Position numbers and translations under genes: made by a program. This document shows positions 1 through 10,578 of a DNA stretch of 64,000 nt, one piece after another (position 1 is the first letter of the stretch; every line of letters begins with the position of its first letter). Below the pieces are notes generated by a model. The model worked only from the letters and a program-made list of their open reading frames with translations, did not search any database and had not been told where the DNA came from. The DNA is from Thalassococcus halodurans (GTDB taxonomy: Bacteria; Pseudomonadota; Alphaproteobacteria; Rhodobacterales; Rhodobacteraceae): the NCBI RefSeq assembly GCF_900108225.1, contig NZ_FNUZ01000004.1, forward strand, positions 1 to 64,000. The letters run 5' to 3'.

Positions 1-156
1 CTGCATCACGGCGCGGGACACGATGTTCTCAGACGCGATCAGCTCGATCTCGTCGCGCTGACGACCAAGCTCACCCGTGATCGACGCAAATAGCTTGGGG
101 TCACTCTCGGATAGCGGGGTGGTGAAGAAGCCGTCTTCAAGGTGAGAGGCGGTCAT
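1..156 (-). CDS. glyA: Serine hydroxymethyltransferase, N-terminal fragment
   Basis: Only the first 52 codons lie in the window; the gene continues past base 1. The enzyme is cytosolic and PLP-dependent, converts serine plus tetrahydrofolate to glycine plus 5,10-methylene-THF, and so feeds one-carbon metabolism. The visible N-terminus ends in [15 protein letters not shown], the highly conserved N-terminal signature of the family. The ATG at 154-156 is preceded on the minus strand by an AGGAG ribosome binding site, which fixes the start. It is divergent from nadK, with about 200 bases between the two starts. Confidence 0.93.
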   Translation of the reverse strand, partial: MTASHLEDGFFTTPLSESDPKLFASITGELGRQRDEIELIASENIVSRAVMQ

Positions 157-356
157 GTTGCAGGTACTCCTGTCGCGTGGATTCGTTGCGGCGTTTCGTA
201 TCGGAAACACAATAAGATGTCCAAGGTGATAAACCGGTCTGATACGACAATGTAAATCCCGTTGGCGGCAAAATATCGGTCTAACCTATCGTCTTGCTGG
301 TCCATCGGGGGAGTTTGTGGTTCTTTCGGAGCCAAAGGGTTCGCACAGGAAACAAA

Positions 357-1118
357 ATGGCGCTTCGTATCGCTTTTGCAGCCTCTAACGCGCCGATCGC
401 GCAGGCCGCTTTACAGACTTTGACCCGCCGGTATGGGGACCATTCGGAAAAGGGCGCTGATGTGATCGTCGCTTTGGGCGGCGACGGGTTTATGTTGCAG
501 ACGTTGCACCGCACACAGGATCTGGATGCGCCGGTCTACGGGATGAACCGTGGCACAGTTGGCTTCCTGATGAATGAATATTCCGAACACCTGCTGGAAG
601 AACGTCTGGATGCGGCCGAGGAAGAGGTGATCAACCCGCTGTCCATGCGCGCCGTGACCCGCGATGGCGAGGTGCACAATGCGCTGGCCATCAACGAGGT
701 GTCGTTGCTGCGCTCTGGACCGCAAGCGGCGCGGTTGAAGATTTCGGTCGATGGCAAGTTGCGGATGGCCGAACTTGTCTGTGACGGTGCGCTGGTGGCG
801 ACACCTGCGGGGTCGACGGCCTATAACTATTCCGCCCACGGGCCGATCTTGCCGATCGGATCGGACGTTCTGGCGCTGACCGCGATGTCGGCGTTCCGCC
901 CCCGTCGCTGGCGCGGTGCCTTGCTGCCGTCAAGCGCACATGTGCGGTTTGATGTTGTCGATCCCGACAAACGCCCCGTGATGGCCGAAGCGGATGCGCG
1001 GGCGGTCGAGGATGTGGTGCAGGTCGATATCAAGTCAGAGCCGTCGATTGCACACCGTGTTCTGTTCGATCCGGGCCATGGACTGGAAGAACGGCTGCTG
1101 CGCGAGCAATTCGTTTAA
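357..1118 (+). CDS. nadK: NAD kinase
   Basis: ATP-dependent phosphorylation of NAD to NADP in the cytosol, 253 residues. Family motifs are in order: the GGDG phosphate-binding loop at residues 41-44, NRGTVGFL at about 64-71, and TPAGSTAYN at about 149-157. The frame is open upstream to 294, but the ATG at 357 has an AGGAAA ribosome binding site and begins with the expected MALRIAFAAS strand, so the shorter start is chosen. It is convergent with prpE; the gap contains an imperfect GC hairpin (1236-1260) without a T tract. Confidence 0.95.
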   Translation: MALRIAFAASNAPIAQAALQTLTRRYGDHSEKGADVIVALGGDGFMLQTLHRTQDLDAPVYGMNRGTVGFLMNEYSEHLLEERLDAAEEEVINPLSMRAVTRDGEVHNALAINEVSLLRSGPQAARLKISVDGKLRMAELVCDGALVATPAGSTAYNYSAHGPILPIGSDVLALTAMSAFRPRRWRGALLPSSAHVRFDVVDPDKRPVMAEADARAVEDVVQVDIKSEPSIAHRVLFDPGHGLEERLLREQFV

Positions 1119-1286
1119 TCCGCCTGATCCACCCGCCCGATCCAATTGTGCGGCCTGTCGGCCGCGCAGGTTTTCCGCGCCGTCGCTGACGCTTTTGGCG
1201 CGCGTGCGGGTGCCCTTTGGCGGACCAAAAGGAACGGGGCCGCGCCTACGGCACGACCCCGAACACCCAGGGACTTAACTTTTGGC

Positions 1287-3179
1287 TTAGGCTTTGGGGT
1301 AGCCCAGTGTTTTCACAGCGTCGCTGATTTCATCGAGGATCGCGGGATCGTCGATGGTCGCGGGCATTTTGAATTCTTGCCCGTCGGCGATGGACGCCAT
1401 TGTGCGGCGCAGGATTTTGCCCGAGCGGGTTTTGGGCAGGCGGTCGACCACCGTGCAAAGTTTGAACGCCGCCACCGGACCGATCTGGTCGCGGACGCGT
1501 TTCACGCATTCCGCAGCGATTTCGCTGTGATCGCGGTTCACGCCTGTGGTCAGGCAGACAAAGCCCATGGGCAGCTGGCCTTTGAAGCTGTCTGCGACGC
1601 CAACCACGGCGCATTCCGCCACATCGGGGTGACCAGCCAGAACTTCTTCCATCGCGCCGGTGGACAGGCGGTGGCCTGCGACGTTGATGACGTCATCGGT
1701 GCGCGCCATGATGTAGAGATAGCCGTCTTCGTCGATCATGCCTGCATCGCCGGTTTCATAGTAGCCGGGGAATTGCTGGAGATAGCTTTTGCGGAAGCGG
1801 TCTTCTGCGTTCCACAGTGTCGGCAAGGTTCCCGGGGGCAGGGGCAGTTTGACCGCGATGGCGCCCAGTTCGCCTGCTTTCATCGGGTGACCGGCTTCGT
1901 CCAGAATTTGCACGTCGTAGCCCGGCATCGGAACCGAGGGGGAGCCGATTTTTACGGGCAGTTCTTCGATGCCTGCGGGCATTCCGGCGATGGTCCAGCC
2001 GGTTTCTGTCTGCCACCAGTGATCGTAGATCGGCTTGCCTGTGACGCGTTGCGCCCATTCGATGGTGTCCGGATCGGCGCGTTCGCCTGCCAGATAGATC
2101 GCACGTAGGCCCGAGATGTCGTGGCCCTTCATCAGTTCAACCTTGGGGTCGTCGCGTTTCACGGCGCGGAAGGCCGTAGGCGCTGTGAAGAAGGATTTCA
2201 CGTCGTATTCAGAGATGATGCGCCAGAAGGTCGAGGCATCGGGGGTGCCGATAGGCTTGCCTTCGAACAGAACGGTTGTGTTGCCGTGGATGAGCGGACC
2301 GTAGACGATATAGCTGTGGCCCACGACCCAGCCCACGTCGGATGCGGCCCAGAACACCTCGCCGGGATTGACGTTGTAGATGTTCTTCATGGTCCAGTTC
2401 AGCGCAACCAGATGGCCGCCTGTGTGGCGCACAACGCCCTTGGGCGCGCCTGTGGTGCCAGAGGTGTACAGGATATAGGCGGGGTGGTTGCCTTCGACCG
2501 GTGTGCAGCCTGTCGGTTCCGAGCCTTCCTGAACGCTGTCCCAATCGTAATCGCGACCCTCGACCAGAGAGGCCTGCACTTGCGGGCGCTGGTAAGTCAC
2601 CGTGAACTCGGGCTTGTGTTCGGCCAGGTCAATCGCGCCGTCCAGAAGGGGTTTGTATTCCACGACGCGGCCCGGTTCGATCCCGCAGGAGGCAGCGATG
2701 ATCGCCTTGGGTTTTGCGTCGTCGATACGGACGGCCAGTTCGTGGGCTGCAAAGCCGCCGAAAACGACCGAATGGATTGCACCCAGACGGGCGCAGGCCA
2801 GCATCGCAACAGCGGTCTGCGGGATCATCGGCATGTAGATGATAACGCGGTCGCCCTTTTCGATGCCTTTGGCTTTCAGCGCGCCAGCAAAGGCCGCAAC
2901 ATCGCGCTGCAGTTCGGCGAATGTGATCGTCTGTTTGGTGTCGGTGACAGGGCTGTCATAGATGATCGCCGCCTGATCGCCGCGACCTGCTTCGACGTGG
3001 CGGTCCACGCAGTTGTAGCAGGTGTTGGTTTCGCCATCGGCGAACCATTCGAACATATCGTTGCCCAATTCGGACAGGGCTTTGGACGGGGCTTTCGTCC
3101 AATCGATGGCCTCGGCAGCTTTCATCCAGAAGGCTTCGGGATTGCTCTTCCATTCGGCATAGACGTCTTTGTAGGTCAT
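1287..3179 (-). CDS. prpE: Propionyl-CoA synthetase (acetyl-CoA synthetase family)
   Basis: Acyl-adenylate-forming ligase of 630 residues that activates propionate (and probably acetate) to the CoA thioester. The AMP-binding loop YTSGTTGAPKG, the YETGD motif and the C-terminal KTRSGK catalytic lysine motif are present. The N-terminus (YKDVYAEWKSNPEAFW) and the overall length fit PrpE rather than the longer Acs, but the two are close and substrate must be tested. It lies downstream of maeB on the same strand, separated by 242 bases holding a GC hairpin and a candidate short-chain fatty acid regulator site, so it probably has its own promoter. In roseobacters the enzyme serves propionate and acrylate/DMSP-derived C3 metabolism. 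Confidence 0.82.
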   Translation of the reverse strand: MTYKDVYAEWKSNPEAFWMKAAEAIDWTKAPSKALSELGNDMFEWFADGETNTCYNCVDRHVEAGRGDQAAIIYDSPVTDTKQTITFAELQRDVAAFAGALKAKGIEKGDRVIIYMPMIPQTAVAMLACARLGAIHSVVFGGFAAHELAVRIDDAKPKAIIAASCGIEPGRVVEYKPLLDGAIDLAEHKPEFTVTYQRPQVQASLVEGRDYDWDSVQEGSEPTGCTPVEGNHPAYILYTSGTTGAPKGVVRHTGGHLVALNWTMKNIYNVNPGEVFWAASDVGWVVGHSYIVYGPLIHGNTTVLFEGKPIGTPDASTFWRIISEYDVKSFFTAPTAFRAVKRDDPKVELMKGHDISGLRAIYLAGERADPDTIEWAQRVTGKPIYDHWWQTETGWTIAGMPAGIEELPVKIGSPSVPMPGYDVQILDEAGHPMKAGELGAIAVKLPLPPGTLPTLWNAEDRFRKSYLQQFPGYYETGDAGMIDEDGYLYIMARTDDVINVAGHRLSTGAMEEVLAGHPDVAECAVVGVADSFKGQLPMGFVCLTTGVNRDHSEIAAECVKRVRDQIGPVAAFKLCTVVDRLPKTRSGKILRRTMASIADGQEFKMPATIDDPAILDEISDAVKTLGYPKA

Positions 3180-3276
3180 CGATCAGCTCCTCCTCGTCAC
3201 GATAGGGAAGTGTTAGAAAGCCGATGATGGTGGCGCAAGCCCCGTTACCGCAACCAGAAAAAATCCGGTGGGGAAG

Positions 3277-3305
3277 TTTACAGAATTTGCAGTGGGGGCT
3301 GTAAA
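3277..3305 (-). promoter_or_regulatory. Candidate operator upstream of prpE
   Basis: About 100 bases before the prpE start, a perfect 7-bp inverted repeat TTTACAG (3277-3283) / CTGTAAA (3299-3305) is visible. Read on the minus strand, 3278-3292 is TGCAAATTCTGTAAA, close to the GCAAA-rich ScfR/RamB-type motif known upstream of short-chain fatty acid genes. The match to that motif is from memory, and binding is inferred. Confidence 0.35.
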
Positions 3306-3347
3306 TTACTTAACAATTTTGATATTTCTGCTTGTGATCAAATGCTT

Positions 3348-3379
3348 AGGGCGCTGACCCGCATGGGGTGCAGCGCCCT
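3348..3379 (-). terminator. GC hairpin after maeB, possible terminator
   Basis: A perfect 9-bp stem AGGGCGCTG / CAGCGCCCT with a 14-base loop lies 43 bases past the maeB stop codon. No T tract follows on either strand, so if it terminates transcription it is not a classical intrinsic terminator. Confidence 0.35.
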
Positions 3380-3421
3380 GAAATGTCGATAAACGAGTGT
3401 TCAGAAACGATCTGTCGGAGT

Positions 3422-5701
3422 TCAGCCGTATTGCGACACCGGCGTGCCTGCCAAAGCGGCCACGTTCAGCAGCCCGCGGGCGGTGATCGACGGGGTCACG
3501 ATATGGGCGCGGTTGCCCATGCCCATCAGGATCGGACCGACTTCCAAAGCGCCCGCTTTCATTTTGAGAATGTTCCGCACGCCCGAGGCCGCGTCCGCGT
3601 GGGCAAAGATCAGGATGTTGGCATTGCCGGTCATCCGGTTGGTGGGCAGCAGCCGTTCACGCAGTTCTGTGTCCAGCGCGGCCTCGACGTTCATTTCGCC
3701 TTCGTAGCAGAAATCACGCGGCTTGCTGTCCAGAATGGCGATGGCGGCGCGCAGGCGTTCTGCGGCTTCGCTGTGCTGGTTGCCGAACTGGCTTTGCGAA
3801 CACAGCGCGATCTTGGGGTCGATGCCAAAACGGCGGGCATGGCGGGCCGCGCCGATCACGGTTTCGGCGATTTGATCCGGTGTCGGCGTCACATGCACAT
3901 GGGTGTCGGCGATAAACAGGGGGCCGTCTTCCATGATCATCAGGCTCAGCGCGCCTTGGGGCGACAGGCCTTCGGTGCCCAGCACCTGATTGACGTAGTT
4001 CAGGTGCCATTTGAATTCGCCAAAGCTGCCGCAGATCATACTGTCGGCTTCGTCGCGATGGACCATGACGGCGGCAATCGCCGTGGTGTTGGTGCGCATA
4101 ATCGCACGGGCGATGTCGGGCGTGACACCCTGACGGGCCATCAACTGGTGATAGCTTTGCCAGTAGTCGCGATAACGCGGGTCGTTTTCGGGGTTCACAA
4201 GGTTGAAGTCGCGCTCGGGGCGAATTTCAAGGCCCAGACGTTCGCACCGGCGCGAGATGACCTCGGGGCGGCCGATCAGGATGGGCTGTTCGGTGGTTTC
4301 CTCCAGAATCGCCTGCGCGGCACGCAGCACGCGTTCATCTTCGCCCTCGGCAAAGACGATGCGGCGCGATGCGGTGGCGGCGGCTTGGAAGACAGGGCGC
4401 ATCAGCAGCGCGGATTTGTAGACCGAGGCGTCCAGTTTGCGGCGATAGGCGGCAATGTCTTCCAACGGGCGCGTTGCAACACCGCTTTCCATCGCCGCTT
4501 TGGCAACGGCGGTTGAGACGACGCCGGACAGGCGCGGATCAAAGGGCTTCGGGATCAGGTAATCGGCCCCGAATGTCAGGCTTTCGCCCTGATAGGCGGC
4601 GGCGGCTTCGGCGGATGTGGTGGCGCGGGCCAGGGCGGCGATGCCCTCGACGCAGGCGACCTGCATTTCGTCGTTGATCTCGGTCGCGCCGACGTCCAGC
4701 GCGCCACGGAAGATGAACGGGAAACACAGCACGTTGTTGACCTGATTGGGGAAATCCGAACGGCCTGTGGCAATGATCGCATCGGGCGATACGGCGCGCA
4801 CCTCGTCCGGCATGATTTCAGGGGTCGGGTTGGCCAGCGCGAAAATGATCGGGCGGTTGGCCATTGTTGCGACCATTTCGGGTTTCAGAACCTTCGGGCC
4901 GGACAGGCCAAGGAACAGGTCTGCGCCTTCGATCACTTCGGCCAGTGTTTTCGGCTGATCCCCTTGGGCAAAGGCCGCTTTCTGGGGCGTCATATCCTGT
5001 TCGCGGCCATTGTAGACAAGACCGTGCAGGTCACAGAGCCACACGTTTTCACGCTTCACGCCCAGCTTCAGCAGCATGTTCAGGCAGGCAATGCCCGCCG
5101 CGCCGCCGCCAGTGGACACGATTTTGATATCTTCAAAGGATTTGCCCGCAACGCGCAGCGCATTGGTAGCAGCTGCGCCCACAACGATGGCGGTTCCGTG
5201 CTGGTCGTCGTGGAAAACGGGGATGTTCATCCGCTCGCGACAAATTTGTTCAACGATAAAACAATCTGGCGCTTTGATGTCTTCCAGATTGATCGCGCCA
5301 AAGGTCGGTTCCAGCGCGCAAACGATATCTGCCAGCTTTTCAGGGTCCGATTCGTTTAATTCGATGTCGAAGCAGTCGATGCCTGCGAACTTTTTGAACA
5401 GAACCGCTTTGCCTTCCATCACCGGCTTGGACGCCAGTGCGCCGATGTTGCCAAGGCCAAGAACCGCTGTGCCATTGGTGACAACCGCCACCAGATTGCC
5501 GCGTGTGGTGTAACGCGCTGCATTTGCTGGATCTTCTTTGATTTCGATGCAGGCCTCGGCCACGCCCGGAGAATACGCCCATGCCAGATCGCGCCCGTTT
5601 GCCATGGGCTTGGTCGCGCGGATTTCCAGTTTCCCGGGGCGCGGTTCTTCGTGGTAGGTCAGGGCCGTTTGGCGAAAACTATCGGTGGGCGAATTGGACA
5701 T
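3422..5701 (-). CDS. maeB: NADP-dependent malic enzyme with phosphotransacetylase-like domain
   Basis: Oxidative decarboxylation of malate to pyruvate with NADP reduction, 759 residues. Residues 1 to about 430 carry the malic enzyme and NAD(P)-binding halves ([42 protein letters not shown]). The C-terminal third is the phosphotransacetylase-like module typical of the long MaeB form, where it usually acts in allosteric acetyl-CoA sensing. The start at 5701 is preferred over an in-frame ATG four codons upstream because GGAG lies six bases before it. The gene is divergent from the nucleoside operon and may be transcribed from the 5702-5939 region. Confidence 0.93.
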   Translation of the reverse strand: MSNSPTDSFRQTALTYHEEPRPGKLEIRATKPMANGRDLAWAYSPGVAEACIEIKEDPANAARYTTRGNLVAVVTNGTAVLGLGNIGALASKPVMEGKAVLFKKFAGIDCFDIELNESDPEKLADIVCALEPTFGAINLEDIKAPDCFIVEQICRERMNIPVFHDDQHGTAIVVGAAATNALRVAGKSFEDIKIVSTGGGAAGIACLNMLLKLGVKRENVWLCDLHGLVYNGREQDMTPQKAAFAQGDQPKTLAEVIEGADLFLGLSGPKVLKPEMVATMANRPIIFALANPTPEIMPDEVRAVSPDAIIATGRSDFPNQVNNVLCFPFIFRGALDVGATEINDEMQVACVEGIAALARATTSAEAAAAYQGESLTFGADYLIPKPFDPRLSGVVSTAVAKAAMESGVATRPLEDIAAYRRKLDASVYKSALLMRPVFQAAATASRRIVFAEGEDERVLRAAQAILEETTEQPILIGRPEVISRRCERLGLEIRPERDFNLVNPENDPRYRDYWQSYHQLMARQGVTPDIARAIMRTNTTAIAAVMVHRDEADSMICGSFGEFKWHLNYVNQVLGTEGLSPQGALSLMIMEDGPLFIADTHVHVTPTPDQIAETVIGAARHARRFGIDPKIALCSQSQFGNQHSEAAERLRAAIAILDSKPRDFCYEGEMNVEAALDTELRERLLPTNRMTGNANILIFAHADAASGVRNILKMKAGALEVGPILMGMGNRAHIVTPSITARGLLNVAALAGTPVSQYG

Positions 5702-5939
5702 TTCGGGCTCCATTCGAAATTTGGTTCAGCGCTAAACTAATTTTGACGTCAGGGAAACCCGATTTGCGGGAAATGCCCCGGATATTCCGGAAATCTGGTA
5801 ACTGATTAACGTCATCTTTGCGGAAGATGATATAACTTGTCTGTTTGGTAAAATTTCTTGAGGTTCCGCAACGCCTCCCCCTTGCGCACAATACTACAGG
5901 GGCGCAATGTGTCACCCATTCCATATGAGTGAGGTTGCA
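5702..5939. promoter_or_regulatory. Divergent maeB/cdd intergenic region
   Basis: 238 AT-richer bases separate the two start codons and must hold promoters for both directions. A short perfect palindrome CCGGA-TAT-TCCGG (5778-5790) is the clearest motif. No ORF or RNA gene was recognised here. Confidence 0.4.
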
Positions 5940-6332
5940 ATGACATTGCGGGATGACGCCAAGCGCGTACGCGAAAACGCCTATGCCCCCTATTCGAATT
6001 TCAAGGTCGGCGCGGCGCTGGAAACGCCGTCGGGCACCGTCTTTGTCGGGGTGAACGTGGAAAACGTCGCCTATCCCGAAGGCACCTGCGCCGAAGCAGG
6101 CGCGATTGCCGCCATGATCGCAGCAGGCGAGACGAAATTCAGCAAGGCCTATGTGATCGCCGATGCGCCGTCGCCCGTGCCGCCCTGTGGCGGCTGCCGC
6201 CAGAAGCTGGCCGAATTCGCAGCCGAAGGCGCGACCGTCACAATGGCCACGCTGGAAGGGACCGAGAAAACCGTCACCATCCCCGAATTGCTGCCCGGCG
6301 CGTTTGACCAAGGCCACATGGACCGCACCTGA
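5940..6332 (+). CDS. cdd: Cytidine deaminase
   Basis: Zinc enzyme that deaminates cytidine and deoxycytidine to (deoxy)uridine, 130 residues. The zinc and catalytic residues are visible as C50-A-E52 and P-C83-G-G-C86. The family's usual His/Cys at the first site is Cys here, as in tetrameric enzymes. In-frame ATGs occur 33 and 15 bases upstream, but the ATG at 5940 has GAGG six bases before it. First gene of the salvage operon; its stop codon shares one base with the deoA start. Confidence 0.93.
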   Translation: MTLRDDAKRVRENAYAPYSNFKVGAALETPSGTVFVGVNVENVAYPEGTCAEAGAIAAMIAAGETKFSKAYVIADAPSPVPPCGGCRQKLAEFAAEGATVTMATLEGTEKTVTIPELLPGAFDQGHMDRT

Positions 6333-7648
6333 TGGACGCACGCAGCATCATCGCCCAGCTTCGCCGCGGCGAAACGCCTGAGCCCGAAGCAATTGCTTGG
6401 TTCGCTCAGGGGCTGGCCGACGGCAATGTCAGCGACGCGCAGGCGGGGGCCTTTGCTATGGCCGTTTGTTTGCGTGGTCTGGGCGATGAAGGGCGTGCGG
6501 CGCTGACTTTGGCGATGCGTGATTCCGGTCATGTGATGGGCTGGGATCTGGATGGCCCCGTGATTGACAAACATTCCACCGGTGGTGTGGGCGACTGTGT
6601 GTCTTTGGTTCTTGCACCCGCTTTGGCCGCTTGTGGCGTCTATGTCCCGATGATTTCCGGTCGCGGGCTGGGCCATACCGGCGGTACGCTTGATAAGCTT
6701 GAGGCGATCCCCGGTGTGCGCACCGATGTGGACGAGGCGAAGTTCCGCGCCATCGTGGCCGAAGCAGGCTGCGCCATCGTCAGCGCCAGCACGGACATCG
6801 CCCCTGCTGATAAACGCCTTTATGCAATCCGCGATGTGACGGCGACGGTCGAAAGCATCGACCTGATCTGCGCGTCGATCCTGTCCAAGAAACTGGCAGG
6901 CGGGTTAGAGGCGCTGGTTCTGGACGTGAAATTCGGATCGGGCGCATTCATGAAAACGGTGGATGAGGCGCGCGAACTGGCGCAGGCCTTGGTCGATACG
7001 GCCAATGCCGCCGGTTGCCCGACCACCGCTTTGCTGACCGATATGAACCAGCCCTTGGCGGACAGCCTTGGCAACGCGGTCGAGGTCGCGTCATCCATGC
7101 GGGTTCTGACAGGGACGGATTTCGGGCGCTTGGGCGAACTGACGATCGAACTGGGCGGTGCGCTGCTGGCATTGGCAAAGGTCACGCCGGACGCCAAGGC
7201 AGGGGCAGATAAACTGCGTGAGGTTATCTCGTCTGGCGCTGCTGCCGAACGGATGGGGCGGATGATCTACGCGATGGGTGGGCCGAAGACTTTCGTCGAG
7301 GATTGGACCCGCTTCCTGCCCGAAGCCACCGTGATCACCGAGGTCACAGCACCCGAGGCCGGTTACATCAGCGCGATTGATGGTGAGGCTTTGGGCCTGA
7401 CTGTCGTAGGTCTGGGCGGCGGACGTCAGGTGGAAAGCGATGTGGTCGATCCTGCCGTCGGCATCACTGATCTGGTCCCGCTGGGCACCAAGGTCGCCAA
7501 GGGCGAGCCCTTGGCCCGCGTCCATTCCAGCCGGTTGACCCAAGCGGAACAGGCGGTGGGCGAAGTGCTGGGCGCAATTACGATCGGCAAAAAGCCGGAC
7601 GTCGGACCGCTGGTTGGGGAACAGGTCCACGCAAGGGGGGCAAAATGA
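6332..7648 (+). CDS. deoA: Thymidine phosphorylase
   Basis: Phosphorolysis of thymidine and deoxyuridine to free base plus deoxyribose 1-phosphate, 438 residues. It has the nucleoside phosphorylase family 3 signature: HSTGGVGD (phosphate-binding Gly loop) followed by SGRGLGHTGGTLDKLE. The TGATG junction with cdd and the ATGA overlap with deoB indicate translational coupling. It takes the deoxyuridine made by Cdd and hands deoxyribose 1-phosphate to DeoB. Confidence 0.95.
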   Translation: MDARSIIAQLRRGETPEPEAIAWFAQGLADGNVSDAQAGAFAMAVCLRGLGDEGRAALTLAMRDSGHVMGWDLDGPVIDKHSTGGVGDCVSLVLAPALAACGVYVPMISGRGLGHTGGTLDKLEAIPGVRTDVDEAKFRAIVAEAGCAIVSASTDIAPADKRLYAIRDVTATVESIDLICASILSKKLAGGLEALVLDVKFGSGAFMKTVDEARELAQALVDTANAAGCPTTALLTDMNQPLADSLGNAVEVASSMRVLTGTDFGRLGELTIELGGALLALAKVTPDAKAGADKLREVISSGAAAERMGRMIYAMGGPKTFVEDWTRFLPEATVITEVTAPEAGYISAIDGEALGLTVVGLGGGRQVESDVVDPAVGITDLVPLGTKVAKGEPLARVHSSRLTQAEQAVGEVLGAITIGKKPDVGPLVGEQVHARGAK

Positions 7649-8853
7649 CCCGCGCGTTTCTGGTTGTGATGGACAGTGTTGGCATTGGCGGCGCGCCGGA
7701 TGCGGATCGTTATTTCAATGGTGATCGGCCGGACACTGGCGCGAACACCGTGGCCCACATCGCGCAGGCCTGCGCCGAGGGGCGGGCGGACGATGGGCGC
7801 AGCGGCCCGTTGCATCTGCCCAACCTTGATGCATTGGGTCTGAGCGCGGCGATTGAGCTGGCCTCAGGCGTGACCGCACCGGGTTTGACGGCCACTCCGG
7901 TTGGCCTCTGGGGTGCCGCGACCGAGGTGTCAAAGGGCAAGGACACTCCCTCGGGCCACTGGGAACTGGCCGGTCTGCCGGTGCCATGGGACTGGGCCTA
8001 TTTCCCTGTGTCCGTCCCGAGTTTCCCCGAGGAGTTGACCAAACGCGTCTGCGAACTGGCGGGGACAGAGGGTATTCTGGCCAATTGTCACGGCTCGGGT
8101 ACGGTCATGCTGGATGAATTCGGCGCGGAACACATCCGGACCGGCTGGCCGATTTGCTATACCTCGGCTGACTCGGTCTTTCAGATCGCGGCGCATGAAG
8201 AACACTTTGGCCTGCAACGCCTACTCGACCTGTGCGCGGCCATCGCGCCGACACTGCACGACATGAAAGTGGGCCGTGTCATCGCCCGCCCGTTTGTGGG
8301 CGAGCCCGGCAATTTCACCCGTACCACCAACCGCCGGGATTATGCCATTCGCCCGCCTGAGCCGATCCTGACCAACTGGGCGCAGGATGCAGGGCGCAAG
8401 GTGTTTGCCGTGGGCAAGATCGGCGACATCTTTTCGATGGAGGGCATCGACGAAGTGCGCAAAGGCGATGATGCCACGCTGATGGGCCATCTGCACGATC
8501 TGGTGCGCGACGCGCCCGAGGGCAGCCTGACGTTTGCGAACTTTGTTGAGTTTGACTCGCTCTATGGCCATCGCCGCAATGTCGCGGGCTATGCCGCCGC
8601 GCTGGAACGCTTCGATCAGGGGATCGGCCGTGTGTTGGACAGCCTGAAGGACGACGATCTGCTGATCCTGACGGCAGATCACGGCAACGATCCGAGCTGG
8701 TCAGGCACCGACCACACCCGCGAACGTGTGCCTGTGTTGATCGCGGGCAAGGGCGCTGGCACGATCGGACATGTGGGTTTTGCAGATGTCGCGGCCTCGG
8801 TCGCGGATCATCTGGGACTAGACGCGCGCGGCGCGGGAAAGAGCTTTTTGTGA
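7645..8853 (+). CDS. deoB: Phosphopentomutase
   Basis: Converts (deoxy)ribose 1-phosphate to 5-phosphate; 402 residues, alkaline phosphatase superfamily. The N-terminus MTRAFLVVMDSVGIGGAPDA contains the metal-binding Asp, and a second metal site reads TADHGNDPSW followed by DHTRERVP near the C-terminus, all as expected. It overlaps deoA by four bases (ATGA), and its stop codon runs into the add start. Confidence 0.95.
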   Translation: MTRAFLVVMDSVGIGGAPDADRYFNGDRPDTGANTVAHIAQACAEGRADDGRSGPLHLPNLDALGLSAAIELASGVTAPGLTATPVGLWGAATEVSKGKDTPSGHWELAGLPVPWDWAYFPVSVPSFPEELTKRVCELAGTEGILANCHGSGTVMLDEFGAEHIRTGWPICYTSADSVFQIAAHEEHFGLQRLLDLCAAIAPTLHDMKVGRVIARPFVGEPGNFTRTTNRRDYAIRPPEPILTNWAQDAGRKVFAVGKIGDIFSMEGIDEVRKGDDATLMGHLHDLVRDAPEGSLTFANFVEFDSLYGHRRNVAGYAAALERFDQGIGRVLDSLKDDDLLILTADHGNDPSWSGTDHTRERVPVLIAGKGAGTIGHVGFADVAASVADHLGLDARGAGKSFL

Positions 8854-9884
8854 TGTCGGATCGTGATCCTGATGCACCCCTGACAGAAGAAGACCTGTAC
8901 GAGGTCGCAAACCTGCCCAAGGTCGAACTGCACCTGCACCACGAAGGCGCGGCGCCGCCCCAGTTCATTCGCGGTCTGGCGCGTGAAAAGAACGTCGATA
9001 TCTCGAAGGTTTTCAGGAAGGACGGCAGTTACGATTTTCAGGGTTTCCTGCATTTCCTGTCGGTTTACGAGGCCGCGACCAGCGTTCTGAAAACGCCTGA
9101 CGATTACGCCTGCCTGACCACCGCCATTCTGGAAGAAAGCGCCAAGAACGGCGTCGTCTACACCGAAAGCTTTATCAGCCCCGATTTCTGCGGCGGCGGC
9201 GATGTCGAAGCATGGCGCGACTACCTGCATGCGATCCGCGAAGCCGCCGATGCGGCCGAACGCGACATGGGCATCACCCTGCGCGGGGTCGTGACCTGCG
9301 TGCGCCATTTCGGGCCGGAGCAGGCCAAGGCCTCTGCACTCTGTGCGGCGGAAACGGCGGGCGACTGGATTGTCGGGTTCGGCATGGGCGGGGATGAAAA
9401 CAAGGGCAAGCAAAGCGACTTTGCCTATTCCTACGACATGGCGCGCGAGGCTGGCCTGAAATTGACCACCCACGCCGGAGAATGGCGTGGCCCATCGGAA
9501 GTGCGCGAAGCGGTTGAGGCACTGGGCGTCATCCGCATCGGTCACGGCGTTCGTGCGATCGAAGATCCCGCATTGTGTGAAATGCTGGCCGAACGCGATG
9601 TGGTGCTTGAGGTCTGCCCGGGATCAAACGTGGTGCTGGGCGTCTACAAGTCGCTTAGGGATCACCCGATTGCCAAGCTGAAAGATCGCGGGGTCAAGGT
9701 GACCGTTTCAACCGATGACCCGCCGTTTTTCCACACCACTATGCGCGACGAATACGTCAATCTTGCCAAAACATTGAACTGGGATGCCTCGGTGTTCCGC
9801 GACTTGAACCAAACCGCGCTGGACGCGGCCTTTTGCGACGGTGCCACCCGCGACGCCGTCGCCAAACGATTGGAGATTTCATGA
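8853..9884 (+). CDS. add: Adenosine deaminase
   Basis: Zinc-dependent hydrolytic deamination of adenosine/deoxyadenosine to inosine forms, 343 residues. Seen: the N-terminal metal motif [10 protein letters not shown], the mid-protein THAGEW motif, the RIGHGVRA motif and the metal-binding STDDPPFF near the end. The ATG at 8853 overlaps the deoB stop (TGATG); a GTG one codon upstream is an alternative. Adenine deaminase is a close relative, but the operon with deoA/deoB/upp fits a nucleoside substrate. Confidence 0.9.
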   Translation: MSDRDPDAPLTEEDLYEVANLPKVELHLHHEGAAPPQFIRGLAREKNVDISKVFRKDGSYDFQGFLHFLSVYEAATSVLKTPDDYACLTTAILEESAKNGVVYTESFISPDFCGGGDVEAWRDYLHAIREAADAAERDMGITLRGVVTCVRHFGPEQAKASALCAAETAGDWIVGFGMGGDENKGKQSDFAYSYDMAREAGLKLTTHAGEWRGPSEVREAVEALGVIRIGHGVRAIEDPALCEMLAERDVVLEVCPGSNVVLGVYKSLRDHPIAKLKDRGVKVTVSTDDPPFFHTTMRDEYVNLAKTLNWDASVFRDLNQTALDAAFCDGATRDAVAKRLEIS

Positions 9885-10513
9885 CCCAACATCTGACCAT
9901 CGTCGATCACCCGCTCGTCCAGCACAAACTGACGCTGATGCGCGAACGCGATACCTCGACCGCCGTTTTCCGCCAGCTTCTGCGCGAAATCAGCCAGTTT
10001 CTGGCCTATGAGGTCACGCGCGACCTGCCGATGACCAAACGGACAATCGACACACCGCTTCAGGAAATGGAAGCACCGGTGCTGGCGGGCAAGAAACTTG
10101 CTCTGATTTCGATCCTGCGGGCTGGGAACGGGTTGCTGGACGGGGTGTTGGAGCTGATCCCGTCGGCCCGTGTCGGGTTTGTTGGCCTGTACCGCGATGA
10201 AGAAACGCTGGAGCCGGTGCAATATTATTTTAAAGTGCCGGAAAGCCTTGAGGATCGTCTGGTCATCGCCGTCGATCCGATGCTGGCCACAGGAAATTCG
10301 TCGGTTGCGGCGATTGACCTTTTGAAGAAGTCAGGCGCCAAGAACATCCGCTTCCTCTGCCTGCTTGCATCCCCCGAGGGCGTGGCCCGCATGAAAGAGG
10401 CCCATCCCGATGTGCCCATCGTGACCGCATCGCTGGATAGTCATCTGAACGAAAAGGGCTATATCGTGCCTGGGCTCGGGGACGCTGGCGACCGGATGTT
10501 CGGCACAAAATAG
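9881..10513 (+). CDS. upp: Uracil phosphoribosyltransferase
   Basis: Transfers PRPP to uracil to form UMP, the last salvage step of this operon; 210 residues, the normal length. The PRPP-binding segment [10 protein letters not shown] and the C-terminal [12 protein letters not shown] uracil-binding stretch are clear. The ATG at 9881 overlaps the add stop by four bases; an apparent 16-residue upstream extension in frame lies inside add and is rejected. Confidence 0.95.
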   Translation: MTQHLTIVDHPLVQHKLTLMRERDTSTAVFRQLLREISQFLAYEVTRDLPMTKRTIDTPLQEMEAPVLAGKKLALISILRAGNGLLDGVLELIPSARVGFVGLYRDEETLEPVQYYFKVPESLEDRLVIAVDPMLATGNSSVAAIDLLKKSGAKNIRFLCLLASPEGVARMKEAHPDVPIVTASLDSHLNEKGYIVPGLGDAGDRMFGTK

Positions 10514-10578
10514 GCATAGTCCCCGCTTTACAGACGCAAGGTGTTGATGCATTCTGCGTCCAATCTGTGGGGTATGAC

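Noticed and set aside
1146-3227. Two long plus-strand frames opposite prpE
   Set aside because: Composition is antisense-like (His, Gly, Val, Phe runs) and prpE on the other strand carries full family motifs.
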